DNA of 64,000 nucleotides from CADEED01 sp036677145. Its GTDB lineage: Bacteria; Pseudomonadota; Gammaproteobacteria; Steroidobacterales; Steroidobacteraceae. The notes under the pieces were generated by a model. The model saw only the letters and a list, made by a program, of their open reading frames with translations, did no database searches and had not been told where the DNA came from. Positions 9,381-18,502 of this stretch are shown one piece after another. A program made the position numbers and the translations under genes. The stretch lies in assembly GCA_036677145.1 (NCBI GenBank), contig JAKFFF010000037.1, positions 26,956 to 90,955 on the forward strand. Direction: 5' to 3'. Position 1 is the stretch's first letter. Each line of letters opens with the position of its first letter.

Positions 9381-9884
9381 ATGAGCAAGAAGAACACCAC
9401 GGCCACCATTGCCGCCCCGCTGATCGACATCGGCATCAAGGGCAGGGATCGCGAGAAGATCGCGCTGGGATTGTCGCGCGTACTCGCCGACACCTACTCG
9501 CTGTACCTCAAGACGCACAACTTCCACTGGAACGTGGAAGGGCCGATGTTCAACACCCTGCACCTGATGTTCATGGACCAGTACACCGAGCTGTGGAACG
9601 CGCTCGACGCGATCGCCGAACGCATCCGCTCGCTGGGATTTCCGGCGCCGGGCACGGGCAAGGAATTCTCGAAGCTCACGTCCATCGAGGAAACCGAAGG
9701 TGTTCCCGAGGCGCTCGACATGGTGCGCTTGCTGGTGTCGGGCCATGAAGCCGTGGCGCGCACCGCGCGCGCGGCATTCCCCGCCGCCGAGAAGGCTGGC
9801 GACGAATCCACCTGCGACCTTTTGACGCAGCGCCTGCAGATTCACGAAAAGACCGCGTGGATGCTGCGCAGTCTGCTCAAGTAA
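9381..9884 (+). CDS. dps: Dps-family DNA-binding ferritin-like protein
   Basis: This 167-residue protein has the inter-subunit ferroxidase site of Dps: H49 and H61 from one subunit, D76 and E80 from the other. The spacing 12/15/4 is the same as in E. coli Dps (H51, H63, D78, E82). It would oxidise and store iron and protect DNA from peroxide in the cytoplasm. A Shine-Dalgarno GAGGAGA precedes the ATG. Its TAA stop overlaps the ATG of the deacetylase gene by one base (TAATG). Confidence 0.96.
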   Translation: MSKKNTTATIAAPLIDIGIKGRDREKIALGLSRVLADTYSLYLKTHNFHWNVEGPMFNTLHLMFMDQYTELWNALDAIAERIRSLGFPAPGTGKEFSKLTSIEETEGVPEALDMVRLLVSGHEAVARTARAAFPAAEKAGDESTCDLLTQRLQIHEKTAWMLRSLLK

Positions 9885-10855
9885 TGAGGACACCATGCTG
9901 GACAGGCTCGAAGTCTGTCCCCTCCAGATTGCTCGCGGTCCTGCTCGCCGCCGCATTCGTCTGTGCGCCGGCCGCCGCCGCGGATGCGCCGCGACTCAAG
10001 GTCGCGCTGACGTTTGACGACCTGCCGCTCAACGGCACGTTGCCGTCCGGAAAGAAGCAATCCGACTTGGCGCGCGACACGGTGAAGGTGCTCAGGAAAC
10101 ACCGCGTCGCGCCGTCATACGGTTTCATAAACGCCGTCCAACTCGAAGGCAATCCCGACGGCGCGCTGGCGTTGCGCATCTGGATCGCGGGCGGCCATCC
10201 GCTCGGGAGTCACACCTACTCGCACCTCGATCTCACCAGGAACTCGAGCGAAGACTTCCAGCGCGAGATCCTGCGCAACGAACCGGCGCTCGCGTTGCTG
10301 CAGCCGCGCGGCCGCGAAGCGGACACCTGGAAATGGTTTCGTTATCCGTTCCTGCACGAGGGTGACACCCTCGAAAAGCGCCGCGCCGTCCGCGCGTTCC
10401 TGGCGGCCAACGGCTACCGCATCGCGCAGACCACGCTCGATTTCGAGGACTATCTCTGGAACAGCGCGCATGCGCGTTGCTGGTCGAAGAACGACGCGGA
10501 TTCCCTCGCGTGGTTGCGCGACAGTTATCGCACCGCCGCGCGCGAATACATTCGCTTCCAGTTGCAGACCTCACGCACCATATTCGGCCGCGACATCCAT
10601 CACGTGATGCTGCTGCACCTGGGTTCGTTCAGTCCGCACATCCTGCCGGATCTTTTCAGGATCCTCGACGAGGAAGGCTTCGACATCGTCACGCTCGAAG
10701 AGACGCAGAAAGATCGGGCGTACGACTACGACCCGGACTTTGCCCATCCACGCGGGGGCACGCTGGTCGAGCTCGGGATGCTGGCGAAGAACATTCCGTG
10801 GCCCGCCGGGGCGCCGGTCCTGCCGCGCGAGCGCCTGCGGGACATTTGCAACTAG
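9884..10855 (+). CDS. Exported polysaccharide deacetylase (NodB-like)
   Basis: This protein of about 323 residues carries a signal peptide (RLLAVLLAAAFVCAPAAA). It has the NodB fold motifs: LTFDDLPLNG gives the Asp-Asp pair and GSHTYSHLDLT gives the H-x3-H metal site. A later MLLHLGS is the typical final motif with Leu-His. It should remove acetyl groups from a cell-wall or exopolysaccharide sugar in the periplasm. The ATG at 9884 overlaps the dps stop. It ends immediately before the convergent M20 peptidase stop. Confidence 0.87.
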   Translation: MRTPCWTGSKSVPSRLLAVLLAAAFVCAPAAAADAPRLKVALTFDDLPLNGTLPSGKKQSDLARDTVKVLRKHRVAPSYGFINAVQLEGNPDGALALRIWIAGGHPLGSHTYSHLDLTRNSSEDFQREILRNEPALALLQPRGREADTWKWFRYPFLHEGDTLEKRRAVRAFLAANGYRIAQTTLDFEDYLWNSAHARCWSKNDADSLAWLRDSYRTAAREYIRFQLQTSRTIFGRDIHHVMLLHLGSFSPHILPDLFRILDEEGFDIVTLEETQKDRAYDYDPDFAHPRGGTLVELGMLAKNIPWPAGAPVLPRERLRDICN

Positions 10856-12181
10856 TCAGTCGAGCGGCGCGCGCGGACGAATGGGCAGCGCGGGTTTGCT
10901 CACGCCCTTCAGGCCCGCGAGGCGCAGCGTCGTCAGCAGGATCACCTGCGGGCCGAGCCAGGCGTTGGTGTGCTCGTACCATTCATCGTGAGAATGCGCC
11001 TTGTCGCCACGGCCGCCGCCATTCATCGTGACCGCGGGGATGCCCAGACCCAGCGGCACGTTGCTGTCCGTGCTCGCGGCAACCCGCAATGGTTCAGGTA
11101 GTTTGAGCGCCAGGTACGCACCGACCGCCGCGTTCACGAGCGACTGATCGGCAACTCGCGACGAGGCCGGCCGGTCGCCGATCAATTTCCGTTCCGCGGT
11201 TATCTTCTGGGCCGGGGCCTGCGACTGCCAGCGGGCATTCTCCGCCGTCACCGCCTCTTCCACCGCCGCGAGGATGCGTGTTTCCAGCGCCGCGAGTTCG
11301 GCCGCGTCATTGGAGCGGATGTCGACGCGCATCATCGCGTCCGACGCAATCGAGGTCACTCCCGTCCCGCCGGATACGACACCGACGTTGAACGTGGTCC
11401 GCGGATCCTGCGCGACCTGCATATCCGCGATGCGCGCGATCGCGCGACCCATCGCATGCACCGCGCTCGGATTGCCGAAGTTGTTGAAGCTGTGACCCCC
11501 GGGGCCGCTGAACGAAATCTCCCAGCGACGGCTGCCGGTCGCCTGCGTCACGATCTCGGAACTCGCGTCGCCGTGCGCCGGTGAATCCACGCCGTCGATC
11601 GAGATGAATCCGTCGATGCGCGGATGGGCTTGAAACAATGCCTTCACGCCCTTGAGATTTCCCAGCGCCTCTTCGCCGACGGTACCGACGAACCACACGT
11701 CGCCCACGGTCTTGAGCGCGCCGTCCTGCAGCGCGCGCAGCACCGAGAGCAATGCGGCGAGCCCGCGCGCATCGTCCATGATGCCCGGCGCGTAATGGCG
11801 GCCGTCTTTCACCTTGACCGTGAGGTCGGTGTCGCGGGCGAACACCGTATCGAGGTGCGCCGACAACACGAGCAGCGGTCCCTTGCCTGCGCCCTTGCGC
11901 TTGCCGATCACGTTGCCCGCGGCGTCGATCGAAACGTCATCGAGCCCGGCGGCGCGCAGCCGGGCCGCGAAATCCTGCGCGCGCATGCCTTCATCGAACG
12001 TCGGCGCGGGGATCCGCGCGATCGCAATCTGCTCGTCGAGTGTGCGCGCGTCGTCGGCGCGCAGGAATTCCAGCGCGGCTGTCACTCGTTTGTCGCCGAG
12101 CAGTGGCGCGAAGGCGTCCGCGGCCACCGCCATGGCAGGCAGCGCCAGCAATACGCCCGACAATGCCGCCGCCAGCCTCAT
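10856..12181 (-). CDS. Exported M20-family metallopeptidase
   Basis: This 441-residue protein starts with a signal peptide (LAAALSGVLLALPAMAVAADA). It carries the two-zinc M20 signatures: LSAHLDTV (His, Asp), GIMDDARG (bridging Asp) and the catalytic EE pair in VGTVGEEALG, plus a dimerisation domain (GPGGHSFNNFG). It resembles PepT-like aminopeptidases and deacylases, placed here in the periplasm. It directly abuts the upstream oxidoreductase (TAG then ATG) and is the last gene of a minus-strand chain that may start at 16336. Confidence 0.9.
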   Translation of the reverse strand: MRLAAALSGVLLALPAMAVAADAFAPLLGDKRVTAALEFLRADDARTLDEQIAIARIPAPTFDEGMRAQDFAARLRAAGLDDVSIDAAGNVIGKRKGAGKGPLLVLSAHLDTVFARDTDLTVKVKDGRHYAPGIMDDARGLAALLSVLRALQDGALKTVGDVWFVGTVGEEALGNLKGVKALFQAHPRIDGFISIDGVDSPAHGDASSEIVTQATGSRRWEISFSGPGGHSFNNFGNPSAVHAMGRAIARIADMQVAQDPRTTFNVGVVSGGTGVTSIASDAMMRVDIRSNDAAELAALETRILAAVEEAVTAENARWQSQAPAQKITAERKLIGDRPASSRVADQSLVNAAVGAYLALKLPEPLRVAASTDSNVPLGLGIPAVTMNGGGRGDKAHSHDEWYEHTNAWLGPQVILLTTLRLAGLKGVSKPALPIRPRAPLD

Positions 12182-13231
12182 CTAACCACCGTCCGGCCGA
12201 ACTACTTTGCCGCTCGCGGCGGAATCGTAGATCGCGCGCACCAGCGCCACGGCCTTGCGCGCCTCGCGGCCTTCGATGAAAAACGGGCGCCCCTCGGCGA
12301 TGCCGTCGATGAAATCCTGGATCTGGCGCAGGTGGCCTTCGAACTTGATCGCCATCGGCGCGGCCGCGCCCGAGCCCATCGCACCACTCTCGCGAGTCGC
12401 GCGGATCTTTTCATCCTCGGGCTGCGGGATGCGGAAATCCCAGCGGGTGATGTCATCGTCCTCCATCACCGCGGAGCCGTGTTCGCCGCAGATCTCGATG
12501 CGGCGCGCGGAGCCAGGCCACAGCGCGGTCGACGCCTCGATCGTGCCGAATGCGCCGCTGCCGAATTTGAGCGCGGCGACGGCCGTGTCTTCGGATTCGA
12601 TGTTGTGAACCCGCTGCGTGCTCCACGCGAACACTTCCACCGGCATTCCCGCGAACCATTGCAGCAGGTCGATGCCGTGAATCGCCTGATTGATCACCGC
12701 GCCACCACCGTCTTCCGACAAGCGGCCCTTCCAGCCGGTGTAGTACTCGGCGGTCCGATTCCACTTCACGTAACAGCTCGCGAGCACCATGCGGCCGAAG
12801 CGTCCCGCGTCGATCGCGGACTTCAGCTGCCGCGCCGCGTCGCCGAAGCGCGCCTGGAAAATGGAGCCGACGCGCACGCCAGCCGCGTCCGCCTCGCGCA
12901 GGATGCGGTCAGTGCCCTCGACCGTGTGATCGAGCGGCTTTTCGATCATGAGATGTTTGCCCGCGCGGATCGCCGCGAGCGCCGGCTCCAGGTGCAGCGC
13001 GGATGGCGTCGTGATGCACACCGCGTCGAGCCCGGGTTGCTTCAACAATTGGCCGACGTCGTCACCCGCGAAGGCGATGCCGTGCTCTTTCGCGAAAGCT
13101 TCCGCCGTGGCGCGCCGGCGGCTGACGACCCCGATGGAACGGCCACCCCGCGCCGCGGCCACCGCGCGCGCATGAAAGTGCGCGATCGCGCCCGCGCCGA
13201 TGAAGCCGAAGCCGAGTCCGCCTGCGCTCAC
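12182..13231 (-). CDS. Gfo/Idh/MocA-family NAD(P)-dependent oxidoreductase
   Basis: This 349-residue cytoplasmic protein begins with a Rossmann dinucleotide motif GFIGAGAIAHFHA. It carries the family signature EKPLD with the catalytic Lys and a C-terminal beta-sheet domain with GGGAVINQAIHGIDLLQW. It probably oxidises or reduces a sugar or cyclitol. The GTG start overlaps the stop of the upstream serine hydrolase (GTGA). The substrate cannot be read from sequence. Confidence 0.92.
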   Translation of the reverse strand: MSAGGLGFGFIGAGAIAHFHARAVAAARGGRSIGVVSRRRATAEAFAKEHGIAFAGDDVGQLLKQPGLDAVCITTPSALHLEPALAAIRAGKHLMIEKPLDHTVEGTDRILREADAAGVRVGSIFQARFGDAARQLKSAIDAGRFGRMVLASCYVKWNRTAEYYTGWKGRLSEDGGGAVINQAIHGIDLLQWFAGMPVEVFAWSTQRVHNIESEDTAVAALKFGSGAFGTIEASTALWPGSARRIEICGEHGSAVMEDDDITRWDFRIPQPEDEKIRATRESGAMGSGAAAPMAIKFEGHLRQIQDFIDGIAEGRPFFIEGREARKAVALVRAIYDSAASGKVVRPDGG

Positions 13232-14550
13232 GGATCCCGCGCCAGCGCCTGCGGCACGTTGTGATACACGGCATCGCGGAAATTCTTGTGCAGCGGCACG
13301 CGGCCGAACGGCCGGTACTGCGTGAACAACACGGCGGTGATCTCGTTCACGGGATCCACCCAGAACAAGGTGTTCCCCGCGCCGTCCCAGAAGAACTCGC
13401 CCACCTGCCCCGACGCTTCCTTTGCGTCCTTGGGCGGCGTGATGCGCACGGCGAAATCGATGCCGAAGCCCACCGAGCCTTTCGATGGCAGCCAGGAGAT
13501 GTCGGTGATGTCCTTCGGCAATGCGTCGGTGGCCATCAGCCGCACGGTTTCGGGCTTGAGGATGCGCGCGCGGCCGAGCTTTCCGCCACCGAGCAACATG
13601 CGCGCGAAATTCATGTAGTCGTCGATGGTCGACACGAGCCCGCCGCTGCCGGGCTTGAACGGCCAGTTCGCGCCGTTGAAGCCGTAGGCCTCCTCGTCCG
13701 ACATGCGCGTGAACGTGCCATCTTCGTGCCGCGTGTAGATAGCCGCGAGGTGCGGACGATCCGGGTCAGTGGGCAGTATGGTGTGGCGCGTGCTGTTCAT
13801 GCCGAGTGGTTTGAAGATGTGCATGCGCAGGTAGTCGTCGAACGGCACACCCGAAATCTTTTGCACGAGGAACGCCTGCACGTTGACGGCGTCGCTGTAC
13901 AACCAGCGCGTCCCGGGTTGATAGGCCAGCGGCACCTGGGCGAGCTTCGCGGTGAATTCGGGCAGCGTGCTGTTGTTGCCGTTGCGCGGGTTGATCTCGC
14001 GGTAGATCACGCCGACCGGGGTTTGGTCGTCGCCTCCCGCGGTGAGTCCGGCCGTGTGACGCAGGATGTCGCGGATCGTGATCTTTCGTTTCGGCTCCTC
14101 GAACATCGGCTGACTCGCCGGGTCGAGCCCCACGTACACCTTGGCATTCGTAAACTCGGGCGCGTACATCTCGAGTGGATCGTCGAGCGCGAACTTGCCG
14201 CGCTCGTAAAGCTGCATGAGCGCCACGCCCGTGATCGGCTTGGTCATCGAGAAGATCTGCACGACCGTGTCGCGCGCCATGGGCTTGTTGTTCTCGCGGT
14301 CCGCGAGACCGAACGCACCGAAGTACGCCTCTTTGCCCCGCTCGTAGACCAGCGCCGAGACGCCGATGATCTGCTTGCCGTCGACGAGCTGCTTCAATGC
14401 GGTGTCGATGATGGCCGGATCGACCAGCGCGGGCGGCGGCTCGGGAGCGGTGCTCGGGGCCGGCGGCGGCGCGACCGGCTCGGCGGACTGCGCGGGTAGA
14501 CCCGGCAGATTCGAGAGAATCAAGATCGCCGCTGCCAAGGTCCATTTCAT
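13228..14550 (-). CDS. Exported beta-lactamase-family serine hydrolase (class C-like)
   Basis: The protein has about 440 residues. A signal peptide (LAAAILILSNLPGLPA) and a Pro/Ala-rich linker precede a penicillin-binding-protein-like domain. SMTK is the S-x-x-K nucleophile motif and YSDA is the Y-x-N-like second motif. Likely an esterase or peptidase of the periplasm (EstB/AmpC superfamily). I chose the ATG at 14550 because AGAGGA lies 8 bases upstream and it overlaps the previous stop as ATGA; an ATG at 14571 is less likely. Confidence 0.88.
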   Translation of the reverse strand: MKWTLAAAILILSNLPGLPAQSAEPVAPPPAPSTAPEPPPALVDPAIIDTALKQLVDGKQIIGVSALVYERGKEAYFGAFGLADRENNKPMARDTVVQIFSMTKPITGVALMQLYERGKFALDDPLEMYAPEFTNAKVYVGLDPASQPMFEEPKRKITIRDILRHTAGLTAGGDDQTPVGVIYREINPRNGNNSTLPEFTAKLAQVPLAYQPGTRWLYSDAVNVQAFLVQKISGVPFDDYLRMHIFKPLGMNSTRHTILPTDPDRPHLAAIYTRHEDGTFTRMSDEEAYGFNGANWPFKPGSGGLVSTIDDYMNFARMLLGGGKLGRARILKPETVRLMATDALPKDITDISWLPSKGSVGFGIDFAVRITPPKDAKEASGQVGEFFWDGAGNTLFWVDPVNEITAVLFTQYRPFGRVPLHKNFRDAVYHNVPQALARDP

Positions 14551-15389
14551 CGTTTCGTTCCTCTGGGGCATCCTACGCGCTCAGTCGCGAGCACCACGTC
14601 GTCGATCCACAGGTCCTGGTCGTTGACCGAATCCGCGTATCGCTCGAATCCGAGATAGAAACTGTTGAATTTCGGCGGCGCACGCCACTCGCCGCCGAGA
14701 TCATCGCCCTTGCACGCCGCGCCTGAGTCGGGCCGGCCGCGGACGATATGAATAGCGGGCTTGCCCTGCATCCAGATCTGCATCTCGTTCGTGGCGGCTT
14801 CGAACCGCCATTCGACACAGGCCCACTTCCGCACCGGCAACTCGAACTTCGTCTGGCGTTTGCAATCGGTGGTGACCGGCGGCGTGGTTTCGAAATTCGC
14901 CATCAACTGCAGGCCGCCACGTTCCTGGAACGCGATGCGGTAGATAGAGTTGTAACGGTCGGCCGCATCGCGGCCCTCGCCCTGCAGCAGTGTCCATTGT
15001 ACCGGCGGCGCGCCCGGCAGTGCTTCGGGTGCCGCGTCCAGCCAGACCATCGCGCGGCCGTACATGCCCGGCTGCAGTACCGGCAGCGGCCCGCCGAGGT
15101 GGATGGCGACGTAGCCGCGGCGATATTTCGCGCCGCGCGGGTTGTGGATGTGCAGCGCCTGGCTGCCGCTGAAGGCACGCTGGCTATCTACCGTGATGAT
15201 CGCGCCGGATTTGTAGGTTTCTTCCTTCCAGGGCGCGCCGGGGAGCTGGCCGGCGGTGTGGGATTCGAAGTTGTCGGTGAAGGGGGGCTGGGCGGGCGCG
15301 GCTGTGGCGAAGGCAAAGAGAAAGAGGGTCGCGGCACAGGGCGCAGCCCCCGTTTTTCGAAGACGAAAAATGGGGGCAGCCCCCTTCAT
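14547..15389 (-). CDS. Secreted concanavalin-like / polysaccharide-lyase-like protein of unknown function
   Basis: This 280-residue predicted exported protein has a hydrophobic segment ATLFLFAFATAAPAQP. The mature part is rich in beta-strands, with DNFESHTAGQLPGAPW near its start and a C-terminal LWIDDVVLATE, a pattern of jelly-roll lectin or lyase domains (LamG-, heparin-lyase-like). I cannot name catalytic residues. The first ~18 codons are made of the REP-like hairpin at 15346-15384, giving an odd N-terminus with GAAP twice before the signal peptide. The ATG overlaps the PanE-like stop (ATGA), so translation may be coupled. Confidence 0.65.
   Translation of the reverse strand: MKGAAPIFRLRKTGAAPCAATLFLFAFATAAPAQPPFTDNFESHTAGQLPGAPWKEETYKSGAIITVDSQRAFSGSQALHIHNPRGAKYRRGYVAIHLGGPLPVLQPGMYGRAMVWLDAAPEALPGAPPVQWTLLQGEGRDAADRYNSIYRIAFQERGGLQLMANFETTPPVTTDCKRQTKFELPVRKWACVEWRFEAATNEMQIWMQGKPAIHIVRGRPDSGAACKGDDLGGEWRAPPKFNSFYLGFERYADSVNDQDLWIDDVVLATERVGCPRGTKR
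15346..15384. repeat. REP-like hairpin inside a coding 5' end
   Basis: Bases 15346-15359 pair with 15364-15377 as a 14-bp stem (one G-T wobble) closing an AAGA loop. A third tract GCCCCC at 15379-15384 can compete for the GGGGGC arm. There is no T-run on either side, so it is not a standard terminator. It lies within the first codons of the gene starting at 15389. Confidence 0.7.
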
Positions 15390-16336
15390 GGATACGCCAC
15401 CGCGACGATCCGGTAGCAGGCATCGAGCGTCGGCATCGGCACCCCGGCCTCGCGCGCCTTCGACAGCGCGAATCCGAGTGTCTCTTCGTATTCGAGCCGG
15501 CTGCCGCGCAGCACGTCCTGCTGCGCCGACATGCGATGCTCGGGCGAGGTGTCGAGAAACTTCTTGCCGATTTCCTGGACGATCGCGATGGCCTCGGCGT
15601 CGCTGCCGTGCACGATGCTGGGTACCGGCAGCGGCGGCATGTCCAGCAGCTCGATGTCGAGCGCCTTCGCGAGCGCGGCCGCCTCGCGCACGATACGCAC
15701 GATCACCATCGCGCTGCGCTCATCCATCATGAATTTCCAGGTGATCTGGCGGGTGAGAACGGCGAGCGGGAACGATGCAATCCAGCCGGCGTATTTCGAC
15801 CATTCGCGCGTGCGGATGTTGGGAGCCGCCACGCAACGCACACCCGCCGCATCGATCGCCGCCGCCAGGCTTTCCGCGCGCGGACTCATGCCGCCCTTTT
15901 CCTCGCCGAGGTGCAGGCAGACGTTGCGCGTGAACTTCACTTCGCCATTCGCGAGCAACTCGCCGCTGAAGTCGGCCATCGCGCCGAGCACGCGCGAAAA
16001 TCCGAAGGCGCGCGCGAGCAGCTCGTTCTTCATGACGCCGTTCTGGACGGAGAACGCGTTCTCGAGATTGACGTGTTTGAGAGAGTCGATCGCCTGCTGC
16101 GTATCGATGGCCTTCGTCGCGATGATCAGCGTGTCCGTATCCAGCAGCTTCTTCGGATCGTCGATGACCGGACAACGCGCCTTGATGTCCGAGAGGCCAT
16201 TGAGCACGAGGCCCTGGCGCTGCAACGTGCGCGCGCGTTCACCGCGCGCGATCATCACGACTTCGTGGCCGGCGCGGGAAAGATGTGCGCCGAGAATGCT
16301 GCCGAGCGCGCCGGCACCGAGGATTGCAAAACGCAT
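15386..16336 (-). CDS. 2-dehydropantoate 2-reductase-like (ApbA/PanE family)
   Basis: This 316-residue protein has the N-terminal NADPH motif GAGALGSILGAHLSRAG and the middle region IIATKAIDT typical of ketopantoate reductases. KYAGWIASFP carries the position usually occupied by the K..N catalytic pair. The C-terminal helical domain contains SSRLEYEE-like LRGSRLEYEE with the conserved Glu. It could reduce ketopantoate for pantothenate synthesis, but the family has many paralogues with unknown 2-keto-acid substrates. First gene of the minus-strand chain to 10856. Confidence 0.82.
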   Translation of the reverse strand: MRFAILGAGALGSILGAHLSRAGHEVVMIARGERARTLQRQGLVLNGLSDIKARCPVIDDPKKLLDTDTLIIATKAIDTQQAIDSLKHVNLENAFSVQNGVMKNELLARAFGFSRVLGAMADFSGELLANGEVKFTRNVCLHLGEEKGGMSPRAESLAAAIDAAGVRCVAAPNIRTREWSKYAGWIASFPLAVLTRQITWKFMMDERSAMVIVRIVREAAALAKALDIELLDMPPLPVPSIVHGSDAEAIAIVQEIGKKFLDTSPEHRMSAQQDVLRGSRLEYEETLGFALSKAREAGVPMPTLDACYRIVAVAYP

Positions 16337-16367
16337 ATTGTGTTGACGCCTTTGGCGGCCTGCTCCG

Positions 16368-18407
16368 TTACTTCTTCCGATACCGCTCGAACCAGGCGAG
16401 GATGTTATCGACCTTTGCGATCAGATTGCTGGGCCGTGACGTCATGCCGTGCGAGGCCTCCGGGATCCGCACCAGCAGCGTATCCACCTTGCGCAATTTC
16501 AGCGCCTGGTAGTACTGCTCCGATTCCGCGATAGGTGTGCGGTAGTCCGATTCACCGGTCAGCAACATGGTCGGCGTTTTCACGTTTCCGACCAGCGACA
16601 GCGGCGAGCGCTTCCAGTACTGCTCGGGCTGCTCCCAGGGCTGCGCGCCGAACCAGTAGCGATAGAAGAAGTTGTTGAAGTCCGAGGTGAGCACGAAGCT
16701 CGACCAGTTGATCACGGGTTTGGCGACCACGGCCGCGCGGAACCGGTCCGTCTTGCCGACGATCCAGGCCGTGAGCACGCCGCCGCCGGAACCTCCGGTC
16801 ACGAACAGATTGTCCGCATCGACGTAGCCCTGCGCGATCAGCGCATCGACACCCGACATCAGATCGTCGTAGTCGTCGCCCGGGTAGGCGTGGTGGATGA
16901 GATTGCCGAAGGTCTCGCCGTAACTCGTGCTGCCGCGTGGATTCGAATAAAGCACCACGTAACCGGCGGACGCCATCAATTGCAGTTCGGTGGCGTAGTT
17001 AGGTCCGTAGGCGGCGAACGGGCCGCCGTGGATCTCGAGGATCAGCGGATATTTCTTCGCGGGATCGAAATCGGGCGGCGTGACCACCCAGCCCTGGATC
17101 TCGCGCTGGTCCTTGCTGCTCTTCCAGGTCAACTCGCGCACCGCGCCGAGCTTCTTGTTGTCGAACAGGTCGGCGTTGAGCGCGGTGAGCACGCGCGCAT
17201 CACCCGATTTCGTGGCCGTCGCGACGTCCGCCGGATAACTCGTCGTGTTGTGCGTGAACGCGGCACGGCCGTTACGCGCGACACTGAAGCTGCCCGAGGT
17301 ATACGGCCGGCCGAGATCCGTGCCGCCCAGGCCCTCCGCCAGCGTGCGGATACGGCCGTCGAGCGTGCTGTAGCCGAGCTTTCGCACGCCGCGATCGTCG
17401 TACGTGAAATAGATGCCGCGGCCGTCGGCGGCCCAGGTCGGGTCGGCAATGTCGCGATCGAACGTTCCGGTGACGGCCCGGGCGTTCCCGCCGTCGGAAT
17501 CCATCACATATAAGTGAGTGACCTGGTAGCCCTGCAGACGGTCGTCGAAGCCCAGGTAGGCGATCCGCCGGCCGTCCGGCGAAACGACCGGCGAATTGTC
17601 CGGACCATCGCGTGTCGTGAGCTGCGTCAGTTTTCCGCTCGCGAGGTCCACCGCGAACACGTCGCTCTCCTGCGGGTCGCGTTCCCAGTCGGCGCCACGA
17701 TTCGCGGAGAACACGATTTGTTTGCCGTCCGGCATGAACGACAACGGCCCGTCGTCGTTGAAATCGCCCGAGGTGAGCTGGCGCGACGTGCCGCCTTCCG
17801 CGGAGACGATGAAGATGTGCTGGAAGCCGGATTCGACATATCCGGCACCGTCGACGCGATACACCACCGAATCGATTTCCTTCACTGGCGGCGCCCAGGT
17901 CGCGCCGGCGGGCTTCGGCGGCGCTTTCGCGAGCGGCTCCTTGCTCGAAGGCACGAACTGCGTGAAGGCGATCGACTTGCCGTCCGGCGACCAGGCGATG
18001 GCGCCCGGCGGCTCGACCAGGTTCGTGAGCAGAGCCGTCTGTCCCGAATCCATCCAGCGCACGTAAAGCTGCGGGCTGCCTTCGGCCGCCGAAACGTATG
18101 CGAGGCGCGTGCCATCCGGCGACCAGCGCGGCGAACTGAAACTCTTCGGTTCGGAACGCAGCGGACGGTTGTTAGTGCCGTCGGCGTTGACGATCCACAG
18201 ATTGCGGCGCGCGCGGTCCGTCATGATGTCGAAGCTCGTGCGCACGTACACGATTTGTTTGCCGTCGGGCGAGATCCGCACGTCGTCGGCGTATTCGAGC
18301 TGGAACACGTCGATCGACTGCAGGCGCTGCGCGTCGGCCAGGCCGGCGGCGGCCGAAGGCAACGCGAATGCCAGGGCGCCCAACACGGCGAACACCTTCG
18401 AGTTCAT
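16368..18407 (-). CDS. Exported S9 prolyl-oligopeptidase-family peptidase
   Basis: This 679-residue protein has a signal peptide (FAVLGALAFALPSAAAG). A beta-propeller region with repeated SPDGK-type (WD40-like/TolB) motifs is followed by a C-terminal alpha/beta-hydrolase domain. The nucleophile Ser is in VTGGSGGGV, the Asp is in LTGESDYRTP and the His is in ASHGMTSRPS. It resembles dipeptidyl aminopeptidase/acylaminoacyl peptidase enzymes acting on oligopeptides in the periplasm. Shine-Dalgarno GAGG precedes the ATG. Confidence 0.93.
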   Translation of the reverse strand: MNSKVFAVLGALAFALPSAAAGLADAQRLQSIDVFQLEYADDVRISPDGKQIVYVRTSFDIMTDRARRNLWIVNADGTNNRPLRSEPKSFSSPRWSPDGTRLAYVSAAEGSPQLYVRWMDSGQTALLTNLVEPPGAIAWSPDGKSIAFTQFVPSSKEPLAKAPPKPAGATWAPPVKEIDSVVYRVDGAGYVESGFQHIFIVSAEGGTSRQLTSGDFNDDGPLSFMPDGKQIVFSANRGADWERDPQESDVFAVDLASGKLTQLTTRDGPDNSPVVSPDGRRIAYLGFDDRLQGYQVTHLYVMDSDGGNARAVTGTFDRDIADPTWAADGRGIYFTYDDRGVRKLGYSTLDGRIRTLAEGLGGTDLGRPYTSGSFSVARNGRAAFTHNTTSYPADVATATKSGDARVLTALNADLFDNKKLGAVRELTWKSSKDQREIQGWVVTPPDFDPAKKYPLILEIHGGPFAAYGPNYATELQLMASAGYVVLYSNPRGSTSYGETFGNLIHHAYPGDDYDDLMSGVDALIAQGYVDADNLFVTGGSGGGVLTAWIVGKTDRFRAAVVAKPVINWSSFVLTSDFNNFFYRYWFGAQPWEQPEQYWKRSPLSLVGNVKTPTMLLTGESDYRTPIAESEQYYQALKLRKVDTLLVRIPEASHGMTSRPSNLIAKVDNILAWFERYRKK

Positions 18408-18502
18408 GCGGAGACCTCAAACGGGAATTGAGGCCTACTGTACCCGACGGCGGGAGCGATCGCGTCTCCCGCCCCGACCAAAGCGCCGATGAGACTGTTT
18501 TG

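Noticed and set aside
11624..13264. A 546-codon plus-strand frame, and the similar long antisense frames at 1555-2964 and 51593-53497
   Set aside because: They are opposite confidently identified genes and show no domain, signal peptide or ribosome site.
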